Assembly (NCBI RefSeq): GCF_040546815.1
Contig: NZ_JBEPOO010000001.1
Location: forward strand, 3,038,001-3,102,000
DNA length: 64,000 bases
Origin: Devosia sp. 2618
Lineage (GTDB): Bacteria; Pseudomonadota; Alphaproteobacteria; Rhizobiales; Devosiaceae
Direction of reading: 5' to 3'
Part shown: positions 63,015 to 64,000 of the stretch, piece by piece
How positions within the stretch are numbered: position 1 is the first letter of the stretch
Layout: each line of letters begins with the position of its first letter
Program-made: the position numbers and the translations under genes
Notes under the pieces: generated by a model
What the model was told of the DNA's origin: nothing
Databases searched by the model: none
Seen by the model: the letters and a program-made list of their open reading frames with translations, nothing else

Positions 63015-64000
63015 CTAGGAGAACCTGGCTTCAGGGTCAGGGGTGTTGCCGGTTCGCGCCAGAAAATCGAGATCGCAACCGTCATCGGCTTGCAGCACAT
63101 GCTCGCTGAACAATGCGCCATAGCCTCGCCCGTAGTGAGGAGGTGGAGGGGTCCAGAGTGCCCTTCTGCGGGAAAGCTCATCCTCAGGCACCAGCAGGTC
63201 CAAGGTGCTATTGGTTGCGTCCAGACGGATCAGATCTCCATTCTGAACCAGGGCAAGCGGCCCACCCACCCTGCTCTCGGGACAAACGTGCAGCACGCAA
63301 GTCCCGTAGCTAGTCCCGCTCATGCGCGCATCTGAAATCCGAACCATGTCTCGGACCCCTTGCTCCAGAAGCTTCTTGGGGATCGGCAACATACCCCATT
63401 CCGGCATGCCGGGTGCCCCCACCGGCCCCGCGTCCTGCAGCACTAGAACACTGTCCTTGGTTACTTCCAGGTCAGGATCGTCTATCCGCGCGAGCATATC
63501 TTTGAAGTTGACAAAAACGACGGCGGGCCCCGTGTGTTGCAGCAGGTCGGCATGTGCGGCGGCACGCTTCAATACAGCTCCACGCGGCGCCAAATTACCG
63601 CGAATAACGACAAGCCCCCCTGAAGGGTAGACCGGATTGGAAACGGGCCTGATGACATCATCTTCGTAGGTTTCAGCGTCGACAATGGCCTCGCCAAGAG
63701 TGCCGCCAGTTACATTGCGGCAACTAAGGTCGAGGTGTTGATCGATGTTGCGCAACAACGCCCGCAGTCCTCCGGCATAGTAGAAGTCCTCCATGAGGTA
63801 CTGCCCGCTAGGCTGCAGGTTACAGAGAACAGGAACTTTTCCACTTGCAGCTGCGAAGTCGTTCAGATCGAGCTCAAGGTCCAAACGACGAGCCATCGCG
63901 ATCAGGTGGATCAGCGAGTTGGTTGAGCCAGAAAGCGCCATGTCAGCGGCGACGGCGTTGAGAAAGCTGGATCGCGTCATGATGCGGCTTGGCTTGAGAT
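63015..64000 (-). CDS. IlvD/Edd-family sugar-acid dehydratase (5' end outside window)
   Basis: About 328 C-terminal residues are visible and the reading frame continues past the window edge: MALSGSTNSLIHLIAMARRL, VLCNLQPSGQYLMEDFYYAGG, ISDARMSGTSYGTCVLHVCPES with the active-site Ser, and YGALFSEHVLQADDGCDLDFL. The [2Fe-2S] cysteines would lie upstream. It is parallel to, but clearly diverged from, the paralogue that follows it, so the two may act on different aldonates or as a mixed pair. Confidence 0.92.
   Translation of the reverse strand, partial: LKPSRIMTRSSFLNAVAADMALSGSTNSLIHLIAMARRLDLELDLNDFAAASGKVPVLCNLQPSGQYLMEDFYYAGGLRALLRNIDQHLDLSCRNVTGGTLGEAIVDAETYEDDVIRPVSNPVYPSGGLVVIRGNLAPRGAVLKRAAAHADLLQHTGPAVVFVNFKDMLARIDDPDLEVTKDSVLVLQDAGPVGAPGMPEWGMLPIPKKLLEQGVRDMVRISDARMSGTSYGTCVLHVCPESRVGGPLALVQNGDLIRLDATNSTLDLLVPEDELSRRRALWTPPPPHYGRGYGALFSEHVLQADDGCDLDFLARTGNTPDPEARFS

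Noticed and set aside
1..64000. tRNA, rRNA, CRISPR, intact insertion sequence or prophage
   Set aside because: No repeat-spacer pattern, transposase or integrase reading, or cloverleaf-like gene was seen by eye; a tRNA scan and covariance-model search would be needed to exclude small RNAs.

Overview
The window is a GC-rich, densely coded stretch of a bacterial chromosome. It has 4-nt ATGA overlaps inside operons, many Tat- or Sec-exported solute-binding proteins, several CUT2 sugar transporters and several sugar-acid dehydratases. This suggests an alphaproteobacterium of the order Hyphomicrobiales; a Devosia-like organism is my best guess from overall gene style, but no rRNA or other marker here fixes the genus. 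I see no tRNA, rRNA, CRISPR array, intact insertion sequence or phage gene.

Layout. 0-2.6 kb: a membrane-anchored DUF6384-like protein and a coiled-coil protein with a Gly/Ser-rich tail, followed by a palindromic interspersed repeat. 2.7-9.1 kb: DNA repair genes on the minus strand (recQ; an SbcD-like nuclease, an SbcC-like ATPase and a 3-methyladenine glycosylase in one operon). 9.2-10.8 kb: two overlapping genes for small secreted proteins of unknown role. 11-16.7 kb: a 2-hydroxyacid dehydrogenase and a complete CUT2 sugar ABC operon with its LacI regulator and a probable LacI-type operator. 17-24.6 kb: a FadR-type GntR regulator, a perfect 21-bp palindrome, a second sugar ABC system whose ATPase is fused to a permease, an SMP-30 lactonase and a galactonate-dehydratase-like enzyme; together these look like an oxidative sugar to lactone to sugar acid to keto-deoxy acid route.

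24.8-33.4 kb holds the least familiar block. An AraC regulator faces a minus-strand cluster: an N-methyl amino acid oxidase homologue, an M19 dipeptidase homologue lacking usual metal ligands, a TrpX-like binding protein with a poly-A frameshift, its ATPase and permease, a styrene/indole-monooxygenase-like flavoprotein, a flavin reductase and an SDR. I read it as an uptake and oxidation pathway for an N-substituted, probably aromatic, amino-acid-like compound; the substrate is not known.

34-36.6 kb: metNIQ. 37.1-39.5 kb: an FtsX-type ABC permease with a His-rich loop, its ATPase and a small Tat-exported CXXC protein, possibly metal-related. 39.6-42.7 kb: divergent alkaline phosphatase and phytase-like genes around a PhoB-like array with 11-bp period. 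43.1-54.2 kb: a LacI regulator and a long divergent operon for a rhamnose-like deoxysugar (mutarotase, rhamnonate-dehydratase-like enzyme, amidohydrolase/lactonase, SDR, oxidoreductase) with a peptide-type (Opp/Dpp) ABC importer. 54.6-59.5 kb: a CUT2 transporter of the FrcABC layout, an arylesterase-like SGNH hydrolase and a ROK regulator. 59.5-60.3 kb: decayed remains of an amidohydrolase and an Opp-type ATPase. 60.3-64 kb: a 2-hydroxyacid dehydrogenase and two tandem IlvD/Edd sugar-acid dehydratases, the last cut by the window end.

Overall this is an accessory catabolic region: carbohydrate and amino-acid-like scavenging systems, each with its own importer, enzymes and, mostly, its own repressor and palindromic operator, set between DNA repair and phosphate/methionine/metal acquisition genes.
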